Positions 9,032 through 17,750 of a DNA stretch of 64,000 nucleotides are shown in pieces; position 1 is the stretch's first letter; each line of letters begins with the position of its first letter. The notes under the pieces were generated by a model. The model was not told the origin of the DNA and did not search any database. It was given only the letters and a program-made list of their open reading frames with translations. This stretch comes from GAS188 sp963794475. Lineage in GTDB: Bacteria; Pseudomonadota; Alphaproteobacteria; Rhizobiales; Beijerinckiaceae. The stretch lies in contig CAWCDW010000010.1 of assembly GCA_963794475.1 (NCBI GenBank), forward strand, positions 744,001 to 808,000. The letters run 5' to 3'. Both the position numbers and the translations under genes were made by a program.

Positions 9032-10642
9032 TCAGAAGACCTTGGAAAACACAAAGTAAAGAAATCCCGAGAGCAGCATGGCGGCGGGCAAGGTCAGAAC
9101 CCACGCCATGATGAGATTGCGCACGGTCTGAACCTGAAGGCCCGAGCCATTGGCCGCCATGGTACCCGCGACGCCGGAAGACAGGACATGCGTCGTCGAG
9201 ACGGGTAGGCCGTAATTGTCGGCCGCTAGGATCGTGCCCATGGCCACGAGCTCGGCCGCCGCGCCTTGCGCATAGGTCAGGTGGGTTTTGCCGATCTTTT
9301 CGCCGACCGTCACCACGATGCGCTTCCAGCCGATCATGGTGCCGAGGCCGAGCGCGACGGCGACCGCGATCTTCACCCAGAGGGGGATGAATTTGGTCGA
9401 GGCATCGAGCTCGGTCTTGTAGGCGGCGAGCTTGGCAAGCTCCCGCGCTGAGAGCTCGCTTGCCTTGTCCTTGGCGAGGAGCCTAACGGCTTCGGAGGCG
9501 AGATACATGTCGTTCCTCGTATTGCCGACATCGGCCGCTGGAATCCGGGCAAGCGACCCGTAGGTCTCGACTTGTTCGGAGATGTCGCGCACGAGTACGG
9601 CGAGCGAGGGATACGTGCCCCCGGTGATCTCGTGCGACGAGATGTAGCTCGTGACGGCGGGGCGCGGGTTGCCGAGGACCGCATATCCGGCCGCCTTGGC
9701 GTCGATCACGTTCGATGCCGCGAGTGACGCCTCGTGGAAGGTCGCGACGCGATTATCGGGCAGAGCGCGGTTCAGCGCATAGGCGGTCGGCACCGTGCCG
9801 ATCAGGATCAGCATGATGAGCCCCATTCCCTTCTGGCCGTCGTTCGAGCCATGCGCGAAGGAAACGCCCGTGCAAGTGAAGATCAGCAGGCCCCTGATCC
9901 ACCAGGGAGGGGCACCGGCCCTTTTGGGCGCTTCGTAGAGCGTGGGATTGCGCACCAGCGCTTTCATGACCAGGAGGAGGATCGCCGAGCACAGGAAGCC
10001 GACGATGGGCGAGACGAGAAGCGACTTTCCGACGCTCAAAGCCTGATCCCAATCGACACCCGACGTGCCGTCGCGTCCGCGCAGCAAGGCATTCGTGATG
10101 CCCACCCCGATGATCGAGCCGATCAAGGTATGCGAGCTCGAGGCCGGCAAGCCGAGCCACCATGTGCCCACATTCCACAGGATGGCGGCGATCAAGAGCG
10201 CGAACACCATGGCAAAGCCGGCGTTCGATCCGACCTGCAAGATCAGCTCCACCGGAAGCAGGGAAAGGATGCCGAAGGCGACGGCGCCCGTCGAAAACAG
10301 CACTCCGAGGAAATTGAAGAAGCCCGACCATACGACGGCGAAAGGGGCCGGAAGCGAATGTGTGTAGATCACCGTCGCCACGGCGTTGGCGGTGTCGTGG
10401 AACCCGTTCACGAACTCGAAGCCGAGCGCGATGATGAGGGCGACCGCGAGCAGGGCATAAGGCACGAAGCTCGTGATCCGCGCCTGCGTCGCGTCAACGT
10501 CGGCATAGATGCTGTAGGCAACGAAAAGCAGCCCGGCCGCGACGACTGCGAGGAACACGAAAATCGCAAGAGGCGTGACCGGATGGTCTAGCCGCGGCCT
10601 ATCGAGCGCAGGGACGGCGGCGGAGAGCGTGACGTCGGACAT
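9032..10642 (-). CDS. pit: Inorganic phosphate transporter, Pit family
   Basis: 536 residues with about ten membrane segments. The two inverted PHO4 signatures are present: GFEFVNGFHDTANAVATVIY near residue 75, with SSSHTLIGSIIGVG, and later AHGSNDGQKGMG plus GLPVSTTHVLSSGVAGTM near the C-terminus. Between them is a cytoplasmic loop of about 120 residues. Pit proteins import phosphate complexed with divalent metal, driven by the proton gradient. No PhoU-like partner is adjacent. A candidate Pho box lies 68 bp upstream, which would be notable because many Pit genes are constitutive. Confidence 0.95.
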   Translation of the reverse strand: MSDVTLSAAVPALDRPRLDHPVTPLAIFVFLAVVAAGLLFVAYSIYADVDATQARITSFVPYALLAVALIIALGFEFVNGFHDTANAVATVIYTHSLPAPFAVVWSGFFNFLGVLFSTGAVAFGILSLLPVELILQVGSNAGFAMVFALLIAAILWNVGTWWLGLPASSSHTLIGSIIGVGITNALLRGRDGTSGVDWDQALSVGKSLLVSPIVGFLCSAILLLVMKALVRNPTLYEAPKRAGAPPWWIRGLLIFTCTGVSFAHGSNDGQKGMGLIMLILIGTVPTAYALNRALPDNRVATFHEASLAASNVIDAKAAGYAVLGNPRPAVTSYISSHEITGGTYPSLAVLVRDISEQVETYGSLARIPAADVGNTRNDMYLASEAVRLLAKDKASELSARELAKLAAYKTELDASTKFIPLWVKIAVAVALGLGTMIGWKRIVVTVGEKIGKTHLTYAQGAAAELVAMGTILAADNYGLPVSTTHVLSSGVAGTMAANGSGLQVQTVRNLIMAWVLTLPAAMLLSGFLYFVFSKVF

Positions 10643-10709
10643 GGATGTCCTCGCGCGTGAAATAACGAAGGCACGAGCTGTCGGCCGGACGTCACCATGG
10701 TTAAACTTT

Positions 10710-10727
10710 GTAACGGTTGAATGACGG
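10710..10727 (-). promoter_or_regulatory. Candidate Pho box upstream of pit
   Basis: On the minus strand this reads CCGTCAT-TCAA-CCGTTAC: two 7-bp half-sites separated by 4 bp. Against the PhoB consensus CTGTCAT-N4-CTGTCAT the first half-site matches 6 of 7 and the second 4 of 7. It is 68 bp upstream of the pit start codon. Spacing and orientation fit PhoB activation, but the second half is weak and no expression evidence is available. Confidence 0.4.
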
Positions 10728-10887
10728 TTCCAACCAGCGGTCCTCAGGCGAGGCCGGGCTCTCTGTCGTTCACTGGCGCGCTTTTTTGCGCCGGATCCGC
10801 AATTCGAGGTTGCGGAAACGGCATTCGGGCTTCATCCGCGGCCGCGAAAATGATAGAAGCGCCCTGCACTCATAGAGGAATCACGAC

Positions 10888-11682
10888 ATGTGCCGCTGGA
10901 TCGCCTATAAGGGCCGCACGATCCCGCTCGAACGCTATGTGACGGAGCCTCAGCATTCGCTCGTGCGCCAGAGCATCGACGCCAAGGAGGCGCTGGGCTC
11001 TACGCAAGGGGATGGTTTCGGGCTCGGCTGGTACGCGGCGCATGAGGAGCCGGGGCTCTATCGCGAGGTGCGGCCGGCCTGGTCCGACGAAAATCTCAAG
11101 CATTTGTGCCGGCATATCCACGCCCATCTCTTCTTCGCCCATGTGCGGGCCGCGACCTCGACGCCGACCACGCGCCCGAATTGCCACCCCTTCACGCATG
11201 GACGCTTCATGTTCATGCATAACGGCAGCCTCGGTGATTGGGATGCGATCCGGCGGAAGGTCGAGGCTCTAATCCCCGATGCGCTCTACAGCTCGCGCAT
11301 CGGCACCACGGATTCGGAGGCGGCGTTTCTCGCCATTCTCGGCGCCGGCGCCAAGACCGATCCTGTGGGCGCGCTGACGCGCACGGTCGCGCGCATCGCC
11401 GAGATGGTGCGCCAGAGCGGCAAGCCCAACGTGTTCCGCTTCACCTCGGCCCTCACCGATGGCGAGACGCTTTACGCGGTGCGCTACGCCTCGCCGAAGG
11501 AAGCTGCCAACACGCTCTATTTCCGCCAGGATGGGGAGGATGTCGTCGTCGCGTCGGAGCCCCTCGACGCCGAACGCAGCTTCTGGACGCCCGTGCCGGC
11601 GAACCATCTCCTCGTGGTGCCGAAGAGCGGCAAGCCCAGGCTCGAGCCCTTCCTCGACGAGGCCCGCGTCGCCGCGGCGTGA
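10888..11682 (+). CDS. Class II glutamine amidotransferase (YafJ-like)
   Basis: 264 residues. The catalytic cysteine is residue 2 (MCRWIAYKG), exposed when the initiator methionine is removed. The glutaminase core continues with GDGFGLGWY, LFFAHVRAAT and the asparagine/glycine pair in FMFMHNGSLGDW. No synthase domain follows, as in YafJ and EgtC-type proteins, so the ammonia acceptor is unknown; an ergothioneine role would need egt neighbours, which are absent. The gene stands alone between pit and lepA. Confidence 0.88.
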   Translation: MCRWIAYKGRTIPLERYVTEPQHSLVRQSIDAKEALGSTQGDGFGLGWYAAHEEPGLYREVRPAWSDENLKHLCRHIHAHLFFAHVRAATSTPTTRPNCHPFTHGRFMFMHNGSLGDWDAIRRKVEALIPDALYSSRIGTTDSEAAFLAILGAGAKTDPVGALTRTVARIAEMVRQSGKPNVFRFTSALTDGETLYAVRYASPKEAANTLYFRQDGEDVVVASEPLDAERSFWTPVPANHLLVVPKSGKPRLEPFLDEARVAAA

Positions 11683-11956
11683 CGCGCGCCCTCGAGCGCA
11701 CCCCCTCGCGCTCCTGCGCGTCATCCCTAGCGAGGCGAGCCCTTCAGGACGCACCTTTGGAGCGGCGTGCTTTCCTGAAGGCGCCGGAACCGGGCACCTC
11801 CCTTCGCGCCGGGGGCACGCTGCACCCCGAAGCACGCACAGATGAGCGCGGGGTTGCAGCGCACCGGGCCGGGCACAGCGTCACGGGAGGCCGCTGGGCT
11901 CGCCTCCTCGTCTCCAGGCGCAAGGCCCGCTTCCCACGGCGTCGCCGCGTTGCTAC

Positions 11957-13771
11957 ATGCCCCTCATGACAACGCATCCCTTCGAGCTGATCCGCAATTT
12001 CGCGATCATCGCCCATATCGACCATGGCAAATCGACGCTTGCCGACCGTCTGATCCAGACGACCGGCGGTTTGACGTCGCGCGAGATGGTCGAGCAAGTC
12101 CTCGACAACATGGATATCGAGCGCGAGCGCGGCATCACCATCAAGGCGCAGACCGTGCGGCTCACCTATCCGGCGAAGGATGGGAAGACCTACATCCTCA
12201 ACCTGATGGACACGCCCGGTCACGTCGATTTCGCCTACGAGGTGTCGCGCTCGCTCGCGGCCTGTGAAGGGTCGCTCCTCGTCGTCGATGCGAGCCAGGG
12301 CGTCGAGGCGCAGACGCTCGCCAACGTATATCACGCGCTCGATGCCGACCACGAGATCGTGCCCGTGCTTAACAAGATCGATTTGCCGGCCGCCGAGCCG
12401 CAGCGCATCAAGGAGCAGATCGAGGAGGTGATCGGGCTCGACGCGCATGACGCCGTCGAGATCTCGGCGAAGACCGGGCTCAATATCGAGGGCGTGCTCG
12501 AGGCGATCGTCACCCGCCTGCCGGCGCCCAAGGGCGACGAGACGGCGCCGCTCAAGGCGCTGCTCGTCGATTCCTGGTACGACGCCTATCTCGGCGTCGT
12601 GGTGCTTGTGCGCGTCGTCGACGGCGAGATGCGCAAGGGGCAGCGCATCAAGATGATGGGCACGAACGCCGTCTACGAAACCGAGCGCATTGGCGTCTTC
12701 ACGCCGAAGATGACCGATGCGCAAAGGCTCGGCCCCGGCGAGATCGGCTTCATCACGGCGCAGATCAAGCAAGTGGCCGACACCCGCGTCGGCGACACGA
12801 TCACCGATGATCGGCGCCCCTGCAAGGAGGCGCTTCCCGGCTTCAAGCCGGTGCAGCCCGTGGTGTTCTGCGGCCTCTTTCCGGTGGACGCCGCTGAATT
12901 CGAGACGCTGCGCGCCTCGCTCGGCAGGCTTCGGCTCAATGATGCGAGCTTTACTTACGAGATGGAGACCTCGGCGGCGCTCGGCTTCGGCTTCCGCTGC
13001 GGCTTTCTGGGTCTTTTGCATCTCGAGATCATCCAGGAGCGGCTCGAGCGCGAGTTCAACCTCGACCTCATCGCGACGGCGCCTTCCGTGGTCTACAGGC
13101 TCAGCATGCAGGATGGTTCCGAACGCGAGCTGCACAATCCCGCCGACATGCCCGATGTGATGAAGATCACATCCATCGAAGAGCCATGGATCAAGGCGAC
13201 GATCCTCACGCCGGATGAATATCTTGGCTCGATCCTCAAGCTTTGCCAGGATCGGCGCGGCGTGCAGATCGACCTTTCCTATGTCGGCAAGCGCGCCATG
13301 GTCGTCTACGACCTGCCGCTCAACGAGGTGGTGTTCGATTTTTACGACCGCCTGAAATCGATCTCCAAGGGCTACGCCTCCTTCGATTACCAGCTCACCG
13401 ACTATCGCGAGGGCGATCTCGTGAAGATGCAGGTGCTGGTCAATGGCGAGCCGGTCGATGCGCTCTCGATGCTGGTCCACAAGACGCGCGCCGAGATGCG
13501 CGGGCGCGCCATGTGCGAGAAGCTCAAGGACCTCATCCCGCCGCATCTCTTCCAGATTCCGGTGCAGGCGGCGATCGGCGGCAAGATCATCGCGCGCGAG
13601 ACCATCAGGGCGCTGCGCAAGGACGTGACCGCGAAATGCTATGGCGGGGACGCGACGCGCAAGCGCAAGCTCCTCGACAAGCAGCGCGAAGGCAAGAAGC
13701 GCATGCGCCAATTCGGAAAGGTCGACATCCCCCAAGAGGCCTTCATCGCCGCGCTCAAGATGGACGGGTGA
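11957..13771 (+). CDS. lepA: Elongation factor 4 (LepA)
   Basis: 604 residues, full length. GTPase motifs are AHIDHGKST (G1), DTPGHVDF (G3) and NKIDLP (G4). The LepA-specific C-terminal domain is recognised in YGGDATRKRKLLDKQREGKK. LepA is a membrane-associated translational GTPase acting on ribosomes during initiation or stalled elongation. The 274 bp upstream carry no gene; part of that stretch (around 11722-11760) resembles the short dispersed intergenic repeats common in this order, but no second clear copy is present here. Confidence 0.97.
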   Translation: MPLMTTHPFELIRNFAIIAHIDHGKSTLADRLIQTTGGLTSREMVEQVLDNMDIERERGITIKAQTVRLTYPAKDGKTYILNLMDTPGHVDFAYEVSRSLAACEGSLLVVDASQGVEAQTLANVYHALDADHEIVPVLNKIDLPAAEPQRIKEQIEEVIGLDAHDAVEISAKTGLNIEGVLEAIVTRLPAPKGDETAPLKALLVDSWYDAYLGVVVLVRVVDGEMRKGQRIKMMGTNAVYETERIGVFTPKMTDAQRLGPGEIGFITAQIKQVADTRVGDTITDDRRPCKEALPGFKPVQPVVFCGLFPVDAAEFETLRASLGRLRLNDASFTYEMETSAALGFGFRCGFLGLLHLEIIQERLEREFNLDLIATAPSVVYRLSMQDGSERELHNPADMPDVMKITSIEEPWIKATILTPDEYLGSILKLCQDRRGVQIDLSYVGKRAMVVYDLPLNEVVFDFYDRLKSISKGYASFDYQLTDYREGDLVKMQVLVNGEPVDALSMLVHKTRAEMRGRAMCEKLKDLIPPHLFQIPVQAAIGGKIIARETIRALRKDVTAKCYGGDATRKRKLLDKQREGKKRMRQFGKVDIPQEAFIAALKMDG

Positions 13772-13865
13772 GATTCGCACGCGACGCCTGGCGAGGTCAT
13801 ATTCCTGTCAATCATCCGACACAGCCGAATGCTTCAAAGCGCCGGGGCTCCGGTGGAGCTAGGTC

Positions 13866-14186
13866 ATGAAAACACCGTTTCTCTCACAAGGCCGAGGGCT
13901 TTGCGGAGCGCTCGTCTTGGTCGTGAGCGCCTCTATGCCCGCATTCGGATATACGGGCGAGGAGCTGGCGAAGCACGCTCGTGTGAGCATCGAGGAGGCT
14001 CGGGCGATTGCGCTCAAGGCCCATCCGGGCACGATCACGGCTGAGGAATTGGAACGCGAAGCTGGAGGAACGGGGCTTCGCTTTTCATTCGATATCAAGC
14101 ACGGCCGCTTGGTCCAGGAAGTCGGCGTCGACGCGCGAACCGGACACGTGCTCGAGAACGCCACGGAGGGAAAAAACCCTGATTGA
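13866..14186 (+). CDS. Secreted PepSY-domain protein
   Basis: 106 residues with an N-terminal signal peptide (GALVLVVSASMPAFG, cleavage near residue 28). A single PepSY domain follows: ISIEEARAIALKAHPG-like start (VSIEEARAIALKAHPGTITA), then LRFSFDIKHGRLVQEVGVDA and RTGHVLENA. Stand-alone PepSY proteins are periplasmic and are thought to inhibit proteases or to bind sensor partners. It begins 94 bp after lepA and is convergent with msrB. No sensor or protease gene adjoins. Confidence 0.82.
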   Translation: MKTPFLSQGRGLCGALVLVVSASMPAFGYTGEELAKHARVSIEEARAIALKAHPGTITAEELEREAGGTGLRFSFDIKHGRLVQEVGVDARTGHVLENATEGKNPD

Positions 14187-14195
14187 GGTTTTCCC
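14168..14195. terminator. Possible bidirectional terminator between PepSY gene and msrB
   Basis: An imperfect inverted repeat, GGGAAAAAACC / GGTTTTCCC with an 8-base loop, lies across the end of the PepSY gene, 12 bp from the msrB stop. The A/T-rich arms could form a weak stem on either strand between convergent genes. It overlaps coding sequence, so the call is tentative. Confidence 0.3.
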
Positions 14196-14198
14196 GGC

Positions 14199-14612
14199 TT
14201 ATTCCGCCTTGAAGTTCATCGCCACGCCGTTCATGCAGTAGCGAAGCCCCGTCGGCGGAGGGCCGTCGGGGAACACGTGGCCGAGATGGCCGCCGCAGCG
14301 CGCGCAATGCACCTCGGTGCGCGCCATGCCGAGGGAACGGTCCTCGGTTGTCTCGACGGCGCCGGGAAGCGGGTCGTTGAAGCTCGGCCAGCCCGTGCCG
14401 CTCTCGAATTTCCGGCCCGATTTGAAAAGCTCCTGGCCGCAGCCGGCGCAAGAGAAGGTGCCGGAGCGCTTCTCGTAATTGAGCGCGCAGCTTCCCGGAC
14501 GCTCAGTGGCATGGTGGCGAAGCACTTGATATTGCTCGGGAGTGAGGATTTTGCGCCATTCCGCGTCGCTATGCGTCACCGGATAGGGCTTTTCCGCCGC
14601 CAAATTGGCCAT
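14199..14612 (-). CDS. msrB: Peptide-methionine (R)-S-oxide reductase
   Basis: 137 residues from the ATG at 14612, chosen over an upstream in-frame start because AGGAG precedes it at proper distance and homologues begin here. Zinc ligands are C55/C58 (CAGC) and C103/C106 (CARC). The catalytic cysteine is C126 in GLRYCMNG. The conserved FESGTGWPSF segment is intact. MsrB reduces methionine-R-sulfoxide in proteins using thioredoxin. There is no MsrA domain and no msrA in the window. Confidence 0.93.
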   Translation of the reverse strand: MANLAAEKPYPVTHSDAEWRKILTPEQYQVLRHHATERPGSCALNYEKRSGTFSCAGCGQELFKSGRKFESGTGWPSFNDPLPGAVETTEDRSLGMARTEVHCARCGGHLGHVFPDGPPPTGLRYCMNGVAMNFKAE

Positions 14613-14848
14613 AGTCCGCTTCTCCTCATTGCGCCGGATCGGCTCGAGCTCTCTTTCCTTAACAAAGATGGGCGCTTCCGGCGAGACATCAAGGACGAGA
14701 CGAGGGCGCAAGAGAGCGCGGCTCCGGCCGCGATGCGAGGCATCCTCGGCGCGAGATTAGCCATTCATTCATCACTCACCCCGTAAGCAGAAAGGGAAGG
14801 TCGCTGAGGTATTGGCGCTTCGGCCGGGCGGCTTTTGCGAGGTTCGTC

Positions 14849-15322
14849 ATGCGTAAATTGTCGCGAACGCTTGGACTTTCTGCCCGCCTCACCATCCTGG
14901 CCGCCCTTCTCGGCTCCGTTTTTTTCCCGCTTGATGCGGCGCAAGCCGAAAAGCTCGTGGTGACGACCGATCGCGCCAGGATCATCAAGCTTCCCGATCA
15001 GACCAAGACCGTGATCGTCGGCAATCCGATCATCGCCGATGTCACCATCGGCAAGGACGGTCTCGTGATCCTGACCGGCAAGAGCTTCGGCACCACCAAT
15101 CTCATCGCGCTCGACGGTATCGGCGCCATCTTGAACGAATCGACGATCCAGGTGCAGCAGGCGAACGAAAATGTCGTCATTATGCAGCGTGGCCTCGATC
15201 GCGAGACCTATTCCTGCACGCCGACCTGCATGCCGACCGTGGCGCTCGGCGACGAGACGAAGTATTTCACCGATGCGGGCAGTGCATCCTCGGCCCGCAA
15301 CAAGCTCGCGACCGAGAAATAG
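14849..15322 (+). CDS. Secreted protein with pilus-assembly N-terminal domain (CpaC/secretin N-domain-like)
   Basis: 157 residues with a signal peptide (ARLTILAALLGSVFFPLDAAQA). Residues about 33-115 match the T2SS/T3SS pilus N-terminal domain found at the start of CpaC/RcpA secretins: ARIIKLPDQTKTVIVGNPII, DVTIGKDGLVILTGKSFGTT and LIALDGIGAIL. The secretin body is missing; only a short cysteine-containing tail follows (YSCTPTCMPTVALGD). Stand-alone versions occur in this order. No Flp/Tad genes are nearby, so a pilus role is an inference only. Confidence 0.8.
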   Translation: MRKLSRTLGLSARLTILAALLGSVFFPLDAAQAEKLVVTTDRARIIKLPDQTKTVIVGNPIIADVTIGKDGLVILTGKSFGTTNLIALDGIGAILNESTIQVQQANENVVIMQRGLDRETYSCTPTCMPTVALGDETKYFTDAGSASSARNKLATEK

Positions 15323-15367
15323 GCGCTGTCCTGCGCTCGTCGGGCCGCGGCGGGCATCCTTTACGTA

Positions 15368-16246
15368 TCAGGTTTGAACGCGCACTGCCGCCGCATAATC
15401 CTCGATGAGGGTGCGCGAGATGTTGCCCGGCGTGAAGCGGTGAGGGCCGATCTCGGCGACCGGGGTCACCTCGGCGCCCGTACCGCAGATGAAGCACTCG
15501 TTGAAGCTCGGCAACTCGTCCGGCATGATGCGGCGCTCCTGCACCTCGAGGCCGCGCTTCTTGGCGAGATCGATGACGGTGCGGCGCGTGATGCCGTCGA
15601 GGAAGCAATCGGCGGTCGGGGTGTGCAAGGCCCCGTCGCGCGTGAAGAAGACATTGGCGCCCGTGCATTCGGCGACGCGGCCTTGCCAATCCAGCATGAG
15701 TGCGTCCGCGTAACCCTTGCGCTCCGCCTTGTGCTTCGAGATGGTGCAGATCATGTAGAGGCCCGCCGCCTTTGAGCGGCAGGGCGCGGTTTGCGGATCG
15801 GGACGGCGGAACTCGGCGATGTCGAGGCGGATGCCCTTCATGCGGGCGGCGGGGTCGAACATGCTCGGCCACTCCCAGCTCGCGATGGCGACATGGATCG
15901 TCGCCTGCTGGGCCGCGACCGCCATCATCTCGCTGCCGCGCCAGGCGACAGGGCGCACATAGCAATCGGGCTTGCCATTGGCCTTGACCACCGCGCGTTT
16001 TGCTGCGTCGAGCTCTTCGACCGAATAGGGAATCTCGAAATCGAGAAGCTCGGCTGAGGCCTTGAAGCGCTCCGAATGCTCGGTGCATTTGAAGATCTCG
16101 CCGCCATAGGCCCGCTCGCCCTCGAAGACGCAAGAGCCGTAATGGAGCCCGTGCGACAAGACGTGAAGCTTAGCCTCGCGCCATGGCACGAGCTTGCCGT
16201 CGAACCAAATAAAGCCATCGCGATCGTCGAACGGCAGCAACGCCAT
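15368..16246 (-). CDS. ilvE: Branched-chain-amino-acid aminotransferase
   Basis: 292 residues from the ATG at 16246, behind AGGAG. A fold-type IV PLP enzyme with the catalytic lysine at K159 (CRSKAAGLYM), the early VLSHGLHYGSCVFEGERAYG segment and the PLP-phosphate region CTGANVFFTRDG. It interconverts leucine, isoleucine and valine with their 2-keto acids. It is divergent from a MarR-type regulator gene; a perfect palindrome lies in the shared promoter region and overlaps a TTGACA hexamer pointing toward ilvE. Confidence 0.93.
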   Translation of the reverse strand: MALLPFDDRDGFIWFDGKLVPWREAKLHVLSHGLHYGSCVFEGERAYGGEIFKCTEHSERFKASAELLDFEIPYSVEELDAAKRAVVKANGKPDCYVRPVAWRGSEMMAVAAQQATIHVAIASWEWPSMFDPAARMKGIRLDIAEFRRPDPQTAPCRSKAAGLYMICTISKHKAERKGYADALMLDWQGRVAECTGANVFFTRDGALHTPTADCFLDGITRRTVIDLAKKRGLEVQERRIMPDELPSFNECFICGTGAEVTPVAEIGPHRFTPGNISRTLIEDYAAAVRVQT

Positions 16247-16309
16247 GATAGTCTCCTGAAACCCTTCCATCGGTGAAAAAGCTTGACCAGTTAGGCCCGA
16301 AGGCGAAAA

Positions 16310-16330
16310 TATGTCAACAATGCTGACATA
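16310..16330. promoter_or_regulatory. Palindromic operator candidate between ilvE and the MarR gene
   Basis: TATGTCA and TGACATA form a perfect 7-bp inverted repeat separated by 7 bp. Read on the minus strand the element includes TTGACA, which could be the -35 box of ilvE. Symmetric sites of this size in a divergent promoter next to a marR gene are usually the MarR dimer's own operator. A good -10 box is not obvious. Confidence 0.5.
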
Positions 16331-16441
16331 CTGGCCCGCGGGGGCTGCTGGTGGTAGAATCATCGGCGGCAAATTCCGTGGAAAGCCCGAATGGCCGATC
16401 AGAACCGCGCCCGGGCGGCGCAGCTAAGGAGCGGAGCACGA

Positions 16442-16966
16442 ATGTCGGCGTCGGCGTTGCAAAGGCTAGATCCCGTCCGCCCGACATCGCATGTCGAGGC
16501 GCCTTACGACCTGATCGAGCTCATCTTTTTCGCCTATCGTGATTTCGTCGGCGAGGCCGATCTCGTGCTAGCGTCCTATGGTTTCGGCCGCGCGCATCAC
16601 CGCGTCTTGCATTTCGTCGACCGGCTCCCCGGCCTCACCATCGCCGAGCTTCTCGACATCTTGCGCATCACCAAGCAGAGCCTCAACCGCGTGCTTCGCG
16701 ACCTCCTCGAAGGGGGCTTCATCGAGCAACGGACCGGTGTCGCCGATCGCAGGCGCCGCCTGCTCGTCACCACCCGCAGCGGCGAGGCTTTGGCGCGCGA
16801 GCTCGCGGGCGTGCAAAGCGCCCGCATCGCGAAGGCGCTCGCCGAGGCCGGCGAGGACACGCGCTTGGCGGTGACGCGCTTTCTTGCCGGAATGGTCGGC
16901 GAGGGGGACCGGGCCCATGTTCTCGAGCTCGTGGCTCGCGGGCGCATCAACGGATCGCACCTATGA
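16442..16966 (+). CDS. MarR-family transcriptional regulator (PetP-like)
   Basis: 174 residues from the ATG at 16442, which has AAGGAG upstream; an ATG at 16391 in frame lacks one. The winged helix-turn-helix is at about residues 60-120 (LTIAELLDILRITKQSLNRV, LEGGFIEQRTGVADRRRRLL). A MarR gene immediately before an OmpR-type response regulator is the arrangement of petP-petR described in Rhodobacter capsulatus, and the same pair sits by ilvE in many Hyphomicrobiales. Its ligand is unknown. The palindrome at 16310-16330 is its likely operator. Confidence 0.85.
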   Translation: MSASALQRLDPVRPTSHVEAPYDLIELIFFAYRDFVGEADLVLASYGFGRAHHRVLHFVDRLPGLTIAELLDILRITKQSLNRVLRDLLEGGFIEQRTGVADRRRRLLVTTRSGEALARELAGVQSARIAKALAEAGEDTRLAVTRFLAGMVGEGDRAHVLELVARGRINGSHL

Positions 16967-16997
16967 GCCTCGCTGAAGGCGCGGAGGGTCCCTGCTC

Positions 16998-17750
16998 ATG
17001 ACGATGGCCTCTTCCGCCGCTCCCGCCCCGCGACGCCCGGCCCAGAAGCCGCTTGCTGACCATTCGCCGCACGTGCTCGTCGTCGATGACGACACGCGCA
17101 TTCGCACGCTTCTGTCGAGTTACCTTGCGCGCGAGGGTTATCGCGTCACCACCGCGGCCTCGGCGGAAGCGGCGCGCGCCAAGCTCGCCTCGATCGCTTT
17201 CGACGCCCTCATCCTCGACGTGATGATGCCGGGCGAAAGCGGCTTCGATCTCGCGCGCGATCTCAAAAAGGGGAATGACACGCCGATCCTGATGCTCACC
17301 GCCCGAACCGAGACCGAGGACCGCGTCATGGGCCTCGAGATCGGCGCCGATGATTATCTCCCAAAACCCTTCGACCCGCGCGAGCTGCTCTTGCGGCTCG
17401 TGAACGTGCTCAGGCGCTCGGACGGCAAACGCGGAAGCGCCGCGGATGTGCCGAGTTCGGTACGCTTCGGCGCCTTCGGCTTCGATCTCGAGCGCGGCGA
17501 ATTGCACCGCGACGGCGAGCTCGTCCGCATCACCGATCGCGAGCGCGAGATGCTCACCGTGCTCGCCGCGGCGCAAGGGGCTCCCGTGCCGCGCGAGACG
17601 CTCGCCGGCGGAGGCGATCAGCTCGCCGCCGATCGATCGGTCGACGTGCAGATCAATCGGCTCCGCCGCAAGATCGAATCCGACCTGACCAACCCGCGTT
17701 GGCTGATGACGGTGCGCGGCCAGGGCTACCGGTTGGCGATCGAGCCATGA
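16998..17750 (+). CDS. OmpR-family response regulator (PetR-like)
   Basis: 250 residues. Receiver domain: acidic triad D30-D32, phosphoacceptor D74 (LILDVMMPGESG) and K123 (LPKPFDP). The C-terminal winged helix includes LVRITDREREMLTVLAAAQG and VDVQINRLRRKIE. About 24 extra residues precede the receiver domain. It overlaps the kinase gene by 4 bp (ATGA), so the two form a cognate pair under one message. Target genes cannot be inferred. Confidence 0.92.
   Translation: MTMASSAAPAPRRPAQKPLADHSPHVLVVDDDTRIRTLLSSYLAREGYRVTTAASAEAARAKLASIAFDALILDVMMPGESGFDLARDLKKGNDTPILMLTARTETEDRVMGLEIGADDYLPKPFDPRELLLRLVNVLRRSDGKRGSAADVPSSVRFGAFGFDLERGELHRDGELVRITDREREMLTVLAAAQGAPVPRETLAGGGDQLAADRSVDVQINRLRRKIESDLTNPRWLMTVRGQGYRLAIEP

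Noticed and set aside
11700..11850. Possible dispersed intergenic repeat, similar to 24480-24545 and 44000-44060
   Set aside because: All three share only a short GC-rich pattern ending near ATGAC. The similarity is too short and patchy to support a repeat family from this window alone.
11744..13780. 678-residue minus-strand frame opposite lepA
   Set aside because: It is antisense to a perfectly conserved lepA; composition is His/Arg/Asp-rich and shows no domain.
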